Source: Lentzea sp. NEAU-D7 (GTDB lineage Bacteria; Actinomycetota; Actinomycetes; Mycobacteriales; Pseudonocardiaceae). From it: DNA of 64,000 nucleotides. The position numbers and the translations under genes are program-made. The stretch covers positions 3,357 to 67,356 of the forward strand of contig NZ_JAPJDL010000013.1 of the NCBI RefSeq assembly GCF_026242055.1, written 5' to 3'. Shown here piece by piece: positions 1 through 6,663 of this stretch. Under the pieces are notes generated by a model that did no database searches, was not told the DNA's origin, and worked only from the letters and a program-made list of their open reading frames with translations. Position 1 is the first letter of the stretch; every line of letters starts with the position of its first letter.

Positions 1-96
1 CCCCCCCGCCCCCCCCCGGCGCGGGGCCCCCCCCGCGGGGGGGGCGCCCCGCCCCCGGGGGGGGGGGGGGGGGGGGGGCCCCCCCCCCCGCGCCGG
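1..96. other. C/G homopolymer mosaic, probable assembly artefact
   Basis: The first 96 bases consist of long alternating runs of C and G with no A or T. Normal mixed sequence begins just after it, inside the 3' flank of the ribonuclease gene. No coding or regulatory structure can be read in it. Biological DNA in the rest of the window never looks like this, so it is most likely a sequencing or assembly artefact at a contig end, although a true homopolymer tract cannot be excluded. Confidence 0.75.
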
Positions 97-105
97 GTGA
101 AACCC

Positions 106-516
106 TCAGAGGCGGTAGAAGTTCGCGTAGTGGTCGGGGGAGAAGTAGACGGTGCCGGCGGTGCGGTCGACGATGATCCGGTACGCGTCCCGGGACGCGC
201 CGCAGGCACGCGGGTAGACGTCGAACTCCAGGTAGCTGTGGCCGGCCGGCAGCTGGCCCTCGCGGTTCTGGTGCACACCGCCAGCGAAGTTGCACTGGCC
301 GTTCGGCCAGCTGTTCCAGCCGCGCGTGCTCGGATAGCCCTTGCCCGACCAGATCGACCTGGCGGAGCGGGCCGCCTCGCAGCGCGTCTGCGTGCAGGAG
401 CCGTAGACGGCGGCATCGGCCGCAGGGGAGACGGCCGTGGTCACGCCGAAGACGGACGCGACGACGGCGAGAGCGGCGAACAGGCGACGTGTCCGGTGCG
501 GTTGCAGGGTGTGCAC
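106..516 (-). CDS. Secreted guanyl-specific ribonuclease (RNase Sa/N1 type)
   Basis: Small extracellular endoribonuclease of the N1/T1 microbial RNase family, predicted to cleave RNA after G. The 136-residue protein begins with a Sec signal peptide (RTRR, then a hydrophobic stretch, then an AADAA-type cleavage site near residue 35). The mature part aligns well with RNase Sa: NREGQLP corresponds to NRESVLP, the Glu in YLEFDV is the general base, the Arg in YRIIVD is the phosphate-binding Arg, and DHYANF carries the catalytic His. One Cys pair lies early in the mature part (SCTQTRC). The GTG start is supported by GGAGG six bases upstream. It is divergent from the CBM2 lipoprotein gene across a 223-nt gap. 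No barstar-like inhibitor gene is adjacent, as expected for a toxin-like enzyme that folds outside the cell. Confidence 0.88.
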   Translation of the reverse strand: MHTLQPHRTRRLFAALAVVASVFGVTTAVSPAADAAVYGSCTQTRCEAARSARSIWSGKGYPSTRGWNSWPNGQCNFAGGVHQNREGQLPAGHSYLEFDVYPRACGASRDAYRIIVDRTAGTVYFSPDHYANFYRL

Positions 517-560
517 TTCAGACCTCCATCGGCAGGGAACGAGGAACGTCGTGATCTTTT

Positions 561-694
561 CGGTTGATCACCACGAGCTGATGAACGGCAGGGAACCATC
601 CGGGCAACTGTGGCCGCCCCACGCTCGCACATCGGGCCACCCCCGCGCACGGCTCCGGCCGTTCACGACTCTGAACGCCCGAGTTGATCAACTC
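561..694. promoter_or_regulatory. Divergent promoter region with paired GTTGATCA palindromes
   Basis: The 517-739 gap between the ribonuclease and the SNase/CBM2 gene contains GGTTGATCAC at 562-571 and a perfect 14-bp palindrome GAGTTGATCAACTC at 681-694. Each lies roughly 45-60 bp upstream of one of the two divergent start codons. The second sits just upstream of a leaderless promoter for the + gene: -35 TTGCGG at 706-711, -10 TAGATT at 728-733, ATG at 740. Shared core and symmetric placement suggest one dimeric regulator acting on both secreted-protein genes. The regulator itself is not recognisable in the window. Confidence 0.45.
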
Positions 695-739
695 CGAACA
701 GCCGATTGCGGATGCTTCCTCCGGCGATAGATTTGTCCA

Positions 740-1552
740 ATGGCAGCACGAAAGCACTTGTTGGTGCTGTTGACCTTGCTCGTGGCCGGGTGCACGGCCC
801 CGCAGGACGGCAGGCCTTTCCCCGCACCCCGCGCCTCTTCTTCCGACACGGCAGCAAAAGAGCCGTCCACAAAGGTGCGGACCGTTGTGGACGGCCGCAC
901 CGTCGAGCTGGCCGACGGGACGCGCGCCCGCATCTCGATGCTGGCCGAGCCGACGGCGTGCGCCGCCCCCGCCGCCCTCGACTTCGCCAGGAAGGCGTTG
1001 CTGGACAAGGAAGTCCGGGTGAGCAGCATCACCCCGGGCGAGGTCTCGCTGGCGCTGCCGGACGGCACCGACTACGCGTTGCTGGCCGTCCAGTACGGCT
1101 TCCTGCGCACCTCCGGCGTGGACGGTGGCCCGCTGGTCGAGGCGGAGAGCAAGGCGGCGAAGGCGAAACTCGGCCTGTGGGCTCAGGGCGACTGTCCCAC
1201 GTCGACCAGCACCACGGCCGCGCCGCCGCCCGCGCCGTGCATCGTGGTCTACCGGATCACCAACCAGTGGCCCGGCGCGTTCCAGGCCGACGTGACCATC
1301 CGCAACGTCAGCGGCGCACTGGTCGAGGGCTGGACGGTCCGCTGGCGGTTCGCCGACGGGGAGACCGTCTCGCAGCTGTGGAACGGCACGGTGTCCCAGT
1401 CCGGCGCCGAGGTGAGCGTGACCAACGCCGGCTACAACGCGCTGATCGTCAAGGACGGCTCGGTGACGTTCGGGTTCAACGGCTCCGCCACCGGTCCGAG
1501 CTCGCCGCCGAGCTCGTTCAGCGTCAACGGAGCGGCCTGCACCACGGGTTAG
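740..1552 (+). CDS. Lipoprotein with SNase-like domain and C-terminal CBM2
   Basis: Predicted surface lipoprotein of 270 residues. A lipobox (LLVAGC, Cys about residue 18) follows the signal peptide. Residues about 50-150 show a staphylococcal-nuclease-like fold pattern (KVRTVVDGRTV, RARISML, ending KAKLGLW). The usual catalytic residues are not kept: the DGDT Asp is replaced, the Asp and Glu after the conserved Arg are absent, and the second Arg is lost. Enzymatic nuclease activity is therefore doubtful. After a Thr/Ala/Pro linker, residues about 165-270 form a family 2 carbohydrate-binding module (Trp-rich WTVRWRFADG, paired terminal Cys) that usually binds cellulose or chitin. Expression looks leaderless, with TAGATT six bases before the ATG. 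The stop overlaps the convergent hydrolase by four bases. Confidence 0.75.
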   Translation: MAARKHLLVLLTLLVAGCTAPQDGRPFPAPRASSSDTAAKEPSTKVRTVVDGRTVELADGTRARISMLAEPTACAAPAALDFARKALLDKEVRVSSITPGEVSLALPDGTDYALLAVQYGFLRTSGVDGGPLVEAESKAAKAKLGLWAQGDCPTSTSTTAAPPPAPCIVVYRITNQWPGAFQADVTIRNVSGALVEGWTVRWRFADGETVSQLWNGTVSQSGAEVSVTNAGYNALIVKDGSVTFGFNGSATGPSSPPSSFSVNGAACTTG

Positions 1553-2361
1553 TGCCGCCGCCACCAGTCGGTGACGATGCGGGCGTACTCGTCCGCGTTC
1601 TCCTCCCACACGAAGTGCCCGGCGTCCACGACGTCCAGCCTGCTGTTCGGCAGCCGCTCGTGCAGGTGTTCCGCGTTGGAGACCGGCACCACCGGGTCGC
1701 GCTCGCCGTTGATCAGCTGGACGGGCGTGGTGATGCCCGGCAGGAGCTCGCTCAGCTTCCGCAGCTCCGCCGGGTACGCGCGCACGTACGCCATCTGCTC
1801 GACGAACCGCTGGCCCTGGTACGCGGCGAGGTAGTCCTGCCGCACCAAGTCGGGCAGCTGGTAGCCCTCGATGGCGTCCATGGCGGCGGTCACCACGTCC
1901 TTGGGGCCCAGTGCCCGGTACGGCGCGAGGTCCTCGTCGTGGACCCAGTCGTGCAGCGGCGAGCCCAGGTCGGTCGGGGAGACCGAGCCGCCGCTGCCGA
2001 TCACGATGCTGCGGAACCGGCCCGGCGCCCGGGCGGCCGCGAACAGGACCGCGCTGGTGCCGATGTCGGGGCCGACGACGTGCGGGCGGTCGAGCTCGAA
2101 CGCGTCGGCGACGCGCACGACGAACTCGCCCATCCGGCTGGGGGACAACAGGTCCTCGCGCATTTCGGAGTGCCCGAAGCCGGGGAGGTCGACCGCGACG
2201 AGGCTTGCGTGCGCGGCGAGCTTCGCCCAGGTCGCGTCGTAGGCGTAGATGCTCTCGGGCCACGGGCTGAGCAGCAGGGCCGACGGCTTGCTGCTCGCGC
2301 TCACGGCGTAACGGATCGACAAGCCGTCGATGGTGCGGAACCTCGGGTGGATGTCACTCAT
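1549..2361 (-). CDS. Alpha/beta hydrolase with Asp nucleophile (dehalogenase/epoxide-hydrolase type)
   Basis: Cytoplasmic alpha/beta-hydrolase of 270 residues. The nucleophile elbow reads VVGPDIGTS with Asp near residue 99, rather than Ser. An acid Asp lies in NGERDPVVPV and the base His in DAGHFVWEEN. An Asp nucleophile is typical of haloalkane dehalogenases, fluoroacetate dehalogenases and epoxide hydrolases, so one of these reactions is likely; the substrate cannot be read from sequence. I choose the ATG at 2361 over an upstream in-frame ATG at 2397. A promoter on this strand (-35 TTGACG, 17-bp spacer, -10 TCATAT) ends seven bases before it, giving a leaderless start. It lies downstream of a TetR gene whose own promoter carries the same operator, so it is the probable target of that repressor. 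Confidence 0.78.
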   Translation of the reverse strand: MSDIHPRFRTIDGLSIRYAVSASSKPSALLLSPWPESIYAYDATWAKLAAHASLVAVDLPGFGHSEMREDLLSPSRMGEFVVRVADAFELDRPHVVGPDIGTSAVLFAAARAPGRFRSIVIGSGGSVSPTDLGSPLHDWVHDEDLAPYRALGPKDVVTAAMDAIEGYQLPDLVRQDYLAAYQGQRFVEQMAYVRAYPAELRKLSELLPGITTPVQLINGERDPVVPVSNAEHLHERLPNSRLDVVDAGHFVWEENADEYARIVTDWWRRH

Positions 2362-2368
2362 GACTTCA

Positions 2369-2397
2369 ATATGACCGGTCGTCTTGAACTTCGTCAA
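2369..2397 (-). promoter_or_regulatory. Leaderless promoter plus TetR operator for the hydrolase gene
   Basis: Read on the minus strand, the site holds TTGACG (complement of 2392-2397), a 17-bp spacer and TCATAT (2369-2374), followed by seven bases and the hydrolase ATG. The near-palindrome ATGACCGGTCGT at 2371-2382 overlaps the -10 box. The same arrangement precedes the TetR gene at 3003, which is the signature of an autoregulated repressor with a second target. Confidence 0.65.
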
Positions 2398-2430
2398 GGA
2401 AACGCGGCGCGCAGTTCTGTCTGACCGGTC

Positions 2431-3003
2431 TCAGTGAAGGACGACCTCGAAGACGACCGTGAAGAAGGCGGCGAAGGACGACCCGTCCTTGGCGGCGCGT
2501 TCGCCGACGATGGCACCCTCCCAGGAGTTGAGGAGGAACCGCGCCAGGGTCTCGGGGCTCTGGGTGGTGGTGAGAGATCCGTCGTCGACGGCCTCGCGAA
2601 GCGTGGTGGTGATCGCGCCCGCCCAGTGGTCGAAGGCGGCTTCGACGCCGGCGCGGATCGCGGGGATGTGGTCGGCCGCCTCGGTGCTGAAGTTGCCGTA
2701 GACGCAGCCGCGTTCGTAGCCGAAGTCCACGATGTCCTGCGCGAGAGCCTCGAAGTGGCGGCGCAGCCGGGTCAGCGGCGCGGTCTTCGGTGCCCGCAGC
2801 TCGTCCAGGTGTCGCGTCTCGCCGTAGCGGTCCATCACGACGAGGGCGAGTGCTTCCTTGCTCTCGAAGTGGTTGTAGAACGACCCCTTGGGCACCTTGG
2901 CGCTGTCGGTGATCAGCTTGACGCCGCACGCGTTGTAGCCGTGCCTGTGGAACTGCTCGAACGCGGCGTCGACGATCTGCTCCCGCACGCTTGCCCTGGC
3001 CAT
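2431..3003 (-). CDS. TetR/AcrR-family repressor (LmrA/YxaF-like)
   Basis: A 190-residue TetR regulator. The N-terminal helix-turn-helix (REQIVDAAFEQFHRHGY, then KGSFYNHFESKEAL) is followed by an all-helical ligand domain. That domain contains the GCVYGNFSTE motif of the LmrA/YxaF/AcuR-like branch, which usually senses small hydrophobic or reactive compounds. It is divergent from the pca operon and upstream of the Asp-nucleophile hydrolase. Its own promoter (-35 TTGACG at complement 3033-3038, -10 TCATAT at complement 3011-3016) is leaderless and carries an operator shared with the hydrolase gene. Regulation of the hydrolase is well supported by the site; control of pcaH, 110 bp away, is possible but not shown. 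Confidence 0.85.
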   Translation of the reverse strand: MARASVREQIVDAAFEQFHRHGYNACGVKLITDSAKVPKGSFYNHFESKEALALVVMDRYGETRHLDELRAPKTAPLTRLRRHFEALAQDIVDFGYERGCVYGNFSTEAADHIPAIRAGVEAAFDHWAGAITTTLREAVDDGSLTTTQSPETLARFLLNSWEGAIVGERAAKDGSSFAAFFTVVFEVVLH

Positions 3004-3010
3004 CCCGTCA

Positions 3011-3038
3011 ATATGAGCGGTCGTCTCGGGTGCGTCAA
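3011..3038 (-). promoter_or_regulatory. TetR autoregulatory leaderless promoter/operator
   Basis: The minus strand reads TTGACG, 16 bases, TCATAT, seven bases, then the TetR ATG at 3003. ATGAGCGGTCGT at 3013-3024 is the partner of ATGACCGGTCGT at 2371-2382; the flanking bases TCAATATGA are also shared. It lies in the TetR/pcaH intergenic region. Confidence 0.65.
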
Positions 3039-3050
3039 GTTAACACGAGG

Positions 3051-3112
3051 CTTTCCGTTCAGTGGAAAGGTCCGGTCGACTCCTATGCGACGTTTGCCTA
3101 GCGTTCCTTCGC
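3051..3112 (+). promoter_or_regulatory. Probable leaderless pca operon promoter with inverted repeat
   Basis: A promoter-like pair TCGACT (3076-3081) and TAGCGT (3099-3104) with a 17-bp spacer ends eight bases before the GTG at 3113, consistent with leaderless transcription. Just upstream an inverted repeat, CTTTCC-7 nt-GGAAAG (3051-3069), is a plausible regulator site. No IclR- or MarR-type pca regulator gene is present in the window. Confidence 0.45.
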
Positions 3113-3850
3113 GTGACGAGCAGCCAGCAAGAGATCAGCGAGGAGATCGCGAAGATCCAGGCCGACTCACCGAGAGGTGCGCCGCTGCTGGACTTCGCGC
3201 CGTACCGCAGCACGACGTTGCGCCACCCCACCAAGGAACCGAGGCACGTCGACCCCGAGGGCGCCGAGCTGCTCGCGCCCGTCTTCGGGAACTCCGACGT
3301 CGCCGCCGTCGAGGCCGACCTGACGGTGCAGCGCGGTGGCGAGCCGATCGGCGAACGCATCCGCGTGCAGGGCCGCGTGCTCGACGGCGACGGCCGCCCG
3401 GTGCGCCGCCAGCTCGTCGAGATCTGGCAGGCCAACGCCGCCGGCCGGTACTCGCACCAGGGCGACCAGCACCCGGCGCCGCTGGACCCGAACTTCACCG
3501 GCGTCGGCCGGTGCCTGACCGACGACGACGGCTGGTACTCGTTCACCTCGATCAAGCCGGGCCCCTACCCGTGGCGCAACCACCACAACGCCTGGCGGCC
3601 CGCGCACATCCACTTCTCGTTGTTCGGCACCGACTTCACGCAGCGGCTGATCACGCAGATGTACTTCCCCGGCGACCAGCTGCTGGCGCTGGACCCGATC
3701 GCGCAGTCGATCACCGACCCGGCCGCGCTGGCGCGGCTGATCGCGTCGTACGACCACTCGCGGTCCGAGCACGAGTGGCTGCTCGGCTACCGCTGGGACA
3801 TAGTGCTGACCGGCAGCCACGCGACCTACCTGGAGCCGTCCGATGACTGA
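3113..3850 (+). CDS. pcaH: Protocatechuate 3,4-dioxygenase beta subunit
   Basis: Intradiol ring-cleavage dioxygenase subunit that carries the non-haem Fe(III). With PcaG it converts protocatechuate and O2 to 3-carboxy-cis,cis-muconate. Counting from the GTG at 3113, the iron ligands are Tyr113 (AGRYSH), Tyr152 (GPYPW), His165 and His167 (PAHIHF), with the same spacing as the Pseudomonas enzyme. The protein is 245 residues, the usual beta-subunit size. An in-frame ATG at 3062 lies upstream of the predicted promoter, so GTG 3113 is preferred. It is the first gene of a six-gene run in which consecutive genes overlap or nearly touch; its end overlaps pcaG by eight bases, typical for a 1:1 alpha-beta complex. 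Confidence 0.96.
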   Translation: MTSSQQEISEEIAKIQADSPRGAPLLDFAPYRSTTLRHPTKEPRHVDPEGAELLAPVFGNSDVAAVEADLTVQRGGEPIGERIRVQGRVLDGDGRPVRRQLVEIWQANAAGRYSHQGDQHPAPLDPNFTGVGRCLTDDDGWYSFTSIKPGPYPWRNHHNAWRPAHIHFSLFGTDFTQRLITQMYFPGDQLLALDPIAQSITDPAALARLIASYDHSRSEHEWLLGYRWDIVLTGSHATYLEPSDD

Positions 3851-4337
3851 AACGACTCCCGGCCAGACCATCGGCCCGTTCTTCCACCACGCGCTCGCGT
3901 TCCCCGGTGACTCCGAGCTGGTGCCGTTCGGCGCGGCCGGATCCGTGGTGCTGCACGGCTACGTCCACGACGGAGCCGGTGAGCCCGTGCCGGACGCGAT
4001 GATCGAGATCCGGCAGTCCGACGCCTCCGGTGTCGTGCCGCGGGCGGGCGGGTCGTTGCGACGGCGCGGTGCCGGCTTCACGGGCTGGGGCCGCTCCTGC
4101 ACCGACGGCGCCGGGCACTACTGGTTCAGCACCGTCGAGCCGGGGCTGCCGTTCTTCGCGGTGACGGTGTTCGCGCGCGGGTTGCTCGACCGGCTGTTCA
4201 CCCGCATCTACCTGCCCGGCGCCGAGGGCGCGGTCGACGGTCTGGTCGCCTCGCGGGAGGCCGACGGGCGCCTCCGGTTCGACATCCACCTGCAGGGGCC
4301 GTCCGAGACGGTGTTCTTCAAGTTCCCGCGGACGTGA
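3843..4337 (+). CDS. pcaG: Protocatechuate 3,4-dioxygenase alpha subunit
   Basis: A 164-residue partner of PcaH. It shares the intradiol dioxygenase fold (GQTIGPFFHHAL at the start, DAMIEIRQSDASG, FTGWGRSCTDGAGHY) but lacks the iron-ligand set, as alpha subunits do. It contributes to the substrate pocket and the alpha-beta protomer. It is slightly short compared with about 200 residues in Pseudomonas, which is common in actinobacteria. The ATG at 3843 lies inside the end of pcaH and its stop overlaps the GTG of pcaB (GTGA), so translation is probably coupled. Confidence 0.94.
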   Translation: MTETTPGQTIGPFFHHALAFPGDSELVPFGAAGSVVLHGYVHDGAGEPVPDAMIEIRQSDASGVVPRAGGSLRRRGAGFTGWGRSCTDGAGHYWFSTVEPGLPFFAVTVFARGLLDRLFTRIYLPGAEGAVDGLVASREADGRLRFDIHLQGPSETVFFKFPRT

Positions 4338-5512
4338 TCGTGCTGCCCGGTTCTCATCGCGCCGACGGCCTCGTCGACGACGCCGCGCTGGTGCGGGCGA
4401 TGCTGGAGGTGGAGGTCGCCTGGGCGCGCGTGCTCGGCGTGTCGCTCTCGCTCGGCGACTGGGTTCCGTCTCTGGATCCGGCCGAGGTGGAGGCCGCCGG
4501 CAACCCGGTGCTGCCGCTGGTCTCCGCGTTGCGGGACGAGGTCTCCGAGACCGTCCACACCGGACTGACCAGTCAGGACGTGCTCGACTCCGCGTTGATG
4601 CTGCTCGCGCGAGATGTTCTGGAGCGGGTCTCGGCGGATCTGGGCCGGGTCGCCGGCGCGCTGGCCCGGCTGGCCTGCGAGCACCGGTCCAGCGTGATGG
4701 CGGGGCGGACGCTGACGCAGCACGCCGTGCCGATCACGTTCGGGCTCAAGGCCGCGCGGTGGCTCGTGGGCGTGCTCGACTCCGTGGACGAACTGGAGAT
4801 CGTGGCGCGCACTCTGCCCGTGCAGTGCGGGGGTGCGGCGGGAACGTTGTCGCGTGTGCCGGATCCGCTCGCGGCGGCATCGGAGTTCGCCGGTCACCTG
4901 GGACTGGTGTGGCCGGGGATGCCCTGGCACACCTACCGCGCGCCGATCACGCGGCTGGGCGACGCGGTGGTGCGGTGCTGCGACGCGCTCGGGGTGATGG
5001 CGGCGGACCTGCTGACGCTGGGACGGCCGGAGATCGGTGAGGTCCGCGAGGGGTTCGTGGCGGGGCGCGGTGGGTCTTCGACCATGCCGCACAAGCGGAA
5101 CCCGGTGCTGTCGGTGCTGGTGAACAGCGCGGCCCTGCGGGCTCCCGGCCTGGGTGCGCAGCTGCACCTGTGCGCGGCGCGGGCGGTGGACGAGCGGCCG
5201 GACGGGGCCTGGCACGCGGAATGGCCCGCGTTGCGGGCGTTGCTGGAGCTGGCGGTGGTGGCGGCGTCGCAGGCCGCGGAACTGGCGGAGGGACTCGAAG
5301 TGCGCGCGGACGTGATGGCGCGCCGGGCCGACGAGGCCGCCGCGGACCTGCTGGCGGAGCGGGGCGGCGGCACCGACCCGGCCTCGTACCTCGGGGCGGC
5401 GGAGGCGTTCGTGGACGAGGCGCTCCGTCGGAATCGATCCCGACTGGGCCCCCTCCGGGGGGAGCGCGAAGCCCCCACTCCCATCGTCTCAAAGAGGTCT
5501 GACAGAAAATGA
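4334..5512 (+). CDS. pcaB: 3-Carboxy-cis,cis-muconate cycloisomerase
   Basis: Fumarase/aspartase-superfamily lyase that cyclises 3-carboxy-cis,cis-muconate to 4-carboxymuconolactone. The superfamily signature appears as GGSSTMPHKRNPV around residues 245-257, and an HTGLTSQDVLDSA motif lies near residue 75. At 392 residues it is somewhat shorter than the ~450 of Pseudomonas PcaB; the last 20 residues are Arg/Pro-rich and unlike the family. It starts with GTG overlapping the pcaG stop and ends in ATGA overlapping pcaD. Confidence 0.93.
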   Translation: MIVLPGSHRADGLVDDAALVRAMLEVEVAWARVLGVSLSLGDWVPSLDPAEVEAAGNPVLPLVSALRDEVSETVHTGLTSQDVLDSALMLLARDVLERVSADLGRVAGALARLACEHRSSVMAGRTLTQHAVPITFGLKAARWLVGVLDSVDELEIVARTLPVQCGGAAGTLSRVPDPLAAASEFAGHLGLVWPGMPWHTYRAPITRLGDAVVRCCDALGVMAADLLTLGRPEIGEVREGFVAGRGGSSTMPHKRNPVLSVLVNSAALRAPGLGAQLHLCAARAVDERPDGAWHAEWPALRALLELAVVAASQAAELAEGLEVRADVMARRADEAAADLLAERGGGTDPASYLGAAEAFVDEALRRNRSRLGPLRGEREAPTPIVSKRSDRK

Positions 5513-6264
5513 CGACTTCGCTGAGCCTGACGCGGCTGGCGGGGGCCGAGGGGTCCGGGGAGCTGCTGGTGGTCGGGCCTTCGCTGGGCACCTCCGTGAG
5601 CCTGCTGTGGCGGGACTGCGCTGCGGCGCTCGGTGACGGCTTCGAGGTGATCGGGTGGGACCTGCCCGGGCACGGCGGCGGTGAGCCGGCGAAGGAGGCC
5701 TTCACCGTGCCGGGCATCGCCGACGAGCTGGCGGAGCGCGTCGACGCCCTGGCCGGCGGACGGCCGTGCGCCTACGCCGGGGTGTCGTTCGGTGGCGCCG
5801 TCGGGTTCGAGCTGGCCGCCCGGCGCGAAGGGCCGTTCGAGGCCGTCGTGTGCATCGGGGCGGCGCCGCGGATCGGCGAGCCGGAGATGTGGCGGGAGCG
5901 GGCCGCGCTGGTGCGGCGGGCCGGGACACCGGTGATGGTGGACGGCTCCATGCGGCGCTGGTTCGCACCGGGGTTCGTCGAGCGGGCGCCGCGGGTAGCC
6001 GGAGGACTGCTCACGGCGCTGGCGGAGACCGACCGGGAGTCGTACGCGCTGGCGTGTGAGGCGCTGGCGTCGTTCGAGGCCGGCGAGGCGGTCAGGCCCC
6101 TGCGGACGCTGGTGGGGGAGCACGACGTCGTGGTGGCGCCGGACGGCGCGGACGTGGTGCTCGCGGGATGTGGCCACCTGCCGCCCGCGGAGGATCCGGC
6201 GGCGGTGGCGCGAACGGTGATCGAGGTGCTCAGGGAGATGCGGTGTCCTACGACGACGGCATGA
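5509..6264 (+). CDS. pcaD: 3-Oxoadipate enol-lactonase
   Basis: Alpha/beta-hydrolase that opens beta-ketoadipate enol-lactone to beta-ketoadipate. The nucleophile elbow GVSFGG places Ser at residue 93. The acid lies in the GEHDVVVAP region and the base His in GCGHLPP near the C-terminus. Length is 251 residues, normal for the unfused enzyme. In many actinomycetes pcaD is fused to the decarboxylase as pcaL; here the two are separate genes that overlap by 22 bases. The gene position within the pca run supports the assignment over a generic hydrolase. Confidence 0.92.
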   Translation: MTTSLSLTRLAGAEGSGELLVVGPSLGTSVSLLWRDCAAALGDGFEVIGWDLPGHGGGEPAKEAFTVPGIADELAERVDALAGGRPCAYAGVSFGGAVGFELAARREGPFEAVVCIGAAPRIGEPEMWRERAALVRRAGTPVMVDGSMRRWFAPGFVERAPRVAGGLLTALAETDRESYALACEALASFEAGEAVRPLRTLVGEHDVVVAPDGADVVLAGCGHLPPAEDPAAVARTVIEVLREMRCPTTTA

Positions 6265-6602
6265 AGGTTCGGCGCGAGGTGCTCGGGGACGCGCACGTGG
6301 ACCGGGCGAAGCCGGACGAGTTCACCCGCGACTTCCAGGAGTTCATCACCGAGTACGCGTGGGGCGAGATCTGGACCCGGCCCGGGCTCGACCGCCGGAT
6401 GCGCAGCGCGATCACGCTCACGGCGTTGATCGCGCACGGCCACTGGGACGAGCTCAAGCTGCACGTCGCCGCGGCCGTGCGGAACGGGCTGAGCGAGGCG
6501 GAGATCGCCGAGGTGATCATGCAGAGCGCGATCTACTGCGGTGTGCCCGCGGCGAACCACGCGTTCGCGGTGGCACGTCAGGTTTTGAAGGAGGGCGTGT
6601 GA
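6243..6602 (+). CDS. pcaC: 4-Carboxymuconolactone decarboxylase
   Basis: A 119-residue CMD-family enzyme that decarboxylates 4-carboxymuconolactone to beta-ketoadipate enol-lactone. Family features are the compact all-helical sequence with RSAITLTALIAHGHWDELKLH and the EIAEVIMQSAIYCGVPAANHAF block. I place the start at the GTG at 6243 (SYDDGMKVRREVLGDAHVDRA follows, as in PcaC); upstream in-frame sequence lies inside pcaD and is low-complexity. It lies between pcaD and pobA in the same operon. The order pcaD-pcaC is the reverse of the reaction order, as in many pca operons. Confidence 0.94.
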   Translation: MSYDDGMKVRREVLGDAHVDRAKPDEFTRDFQEFITEYAWGEIWTRPGLDRRMRSAITLTALIAHGHWDELKLHVAAAVRNGLSEAEIAEVIMQSAIYCGVPAANHAFAVARQVLKEGV

Positions 6603-6663
6603 ACGTCCGCTCGATGGTGCGATGGATCTCTCCACTTCCCGTCCCGCTCACGAAGGAGCTTTG

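Noticed and set aside
2421..2433. Third palindrome TGACCGGTCTCA near the TetR stop
   Set aside because: It shares only the GACCGGTC core, lacks the TCAATATGA flank and any promoter nearby, and lies inside the coding end; probably chance in GC-rich DNA.
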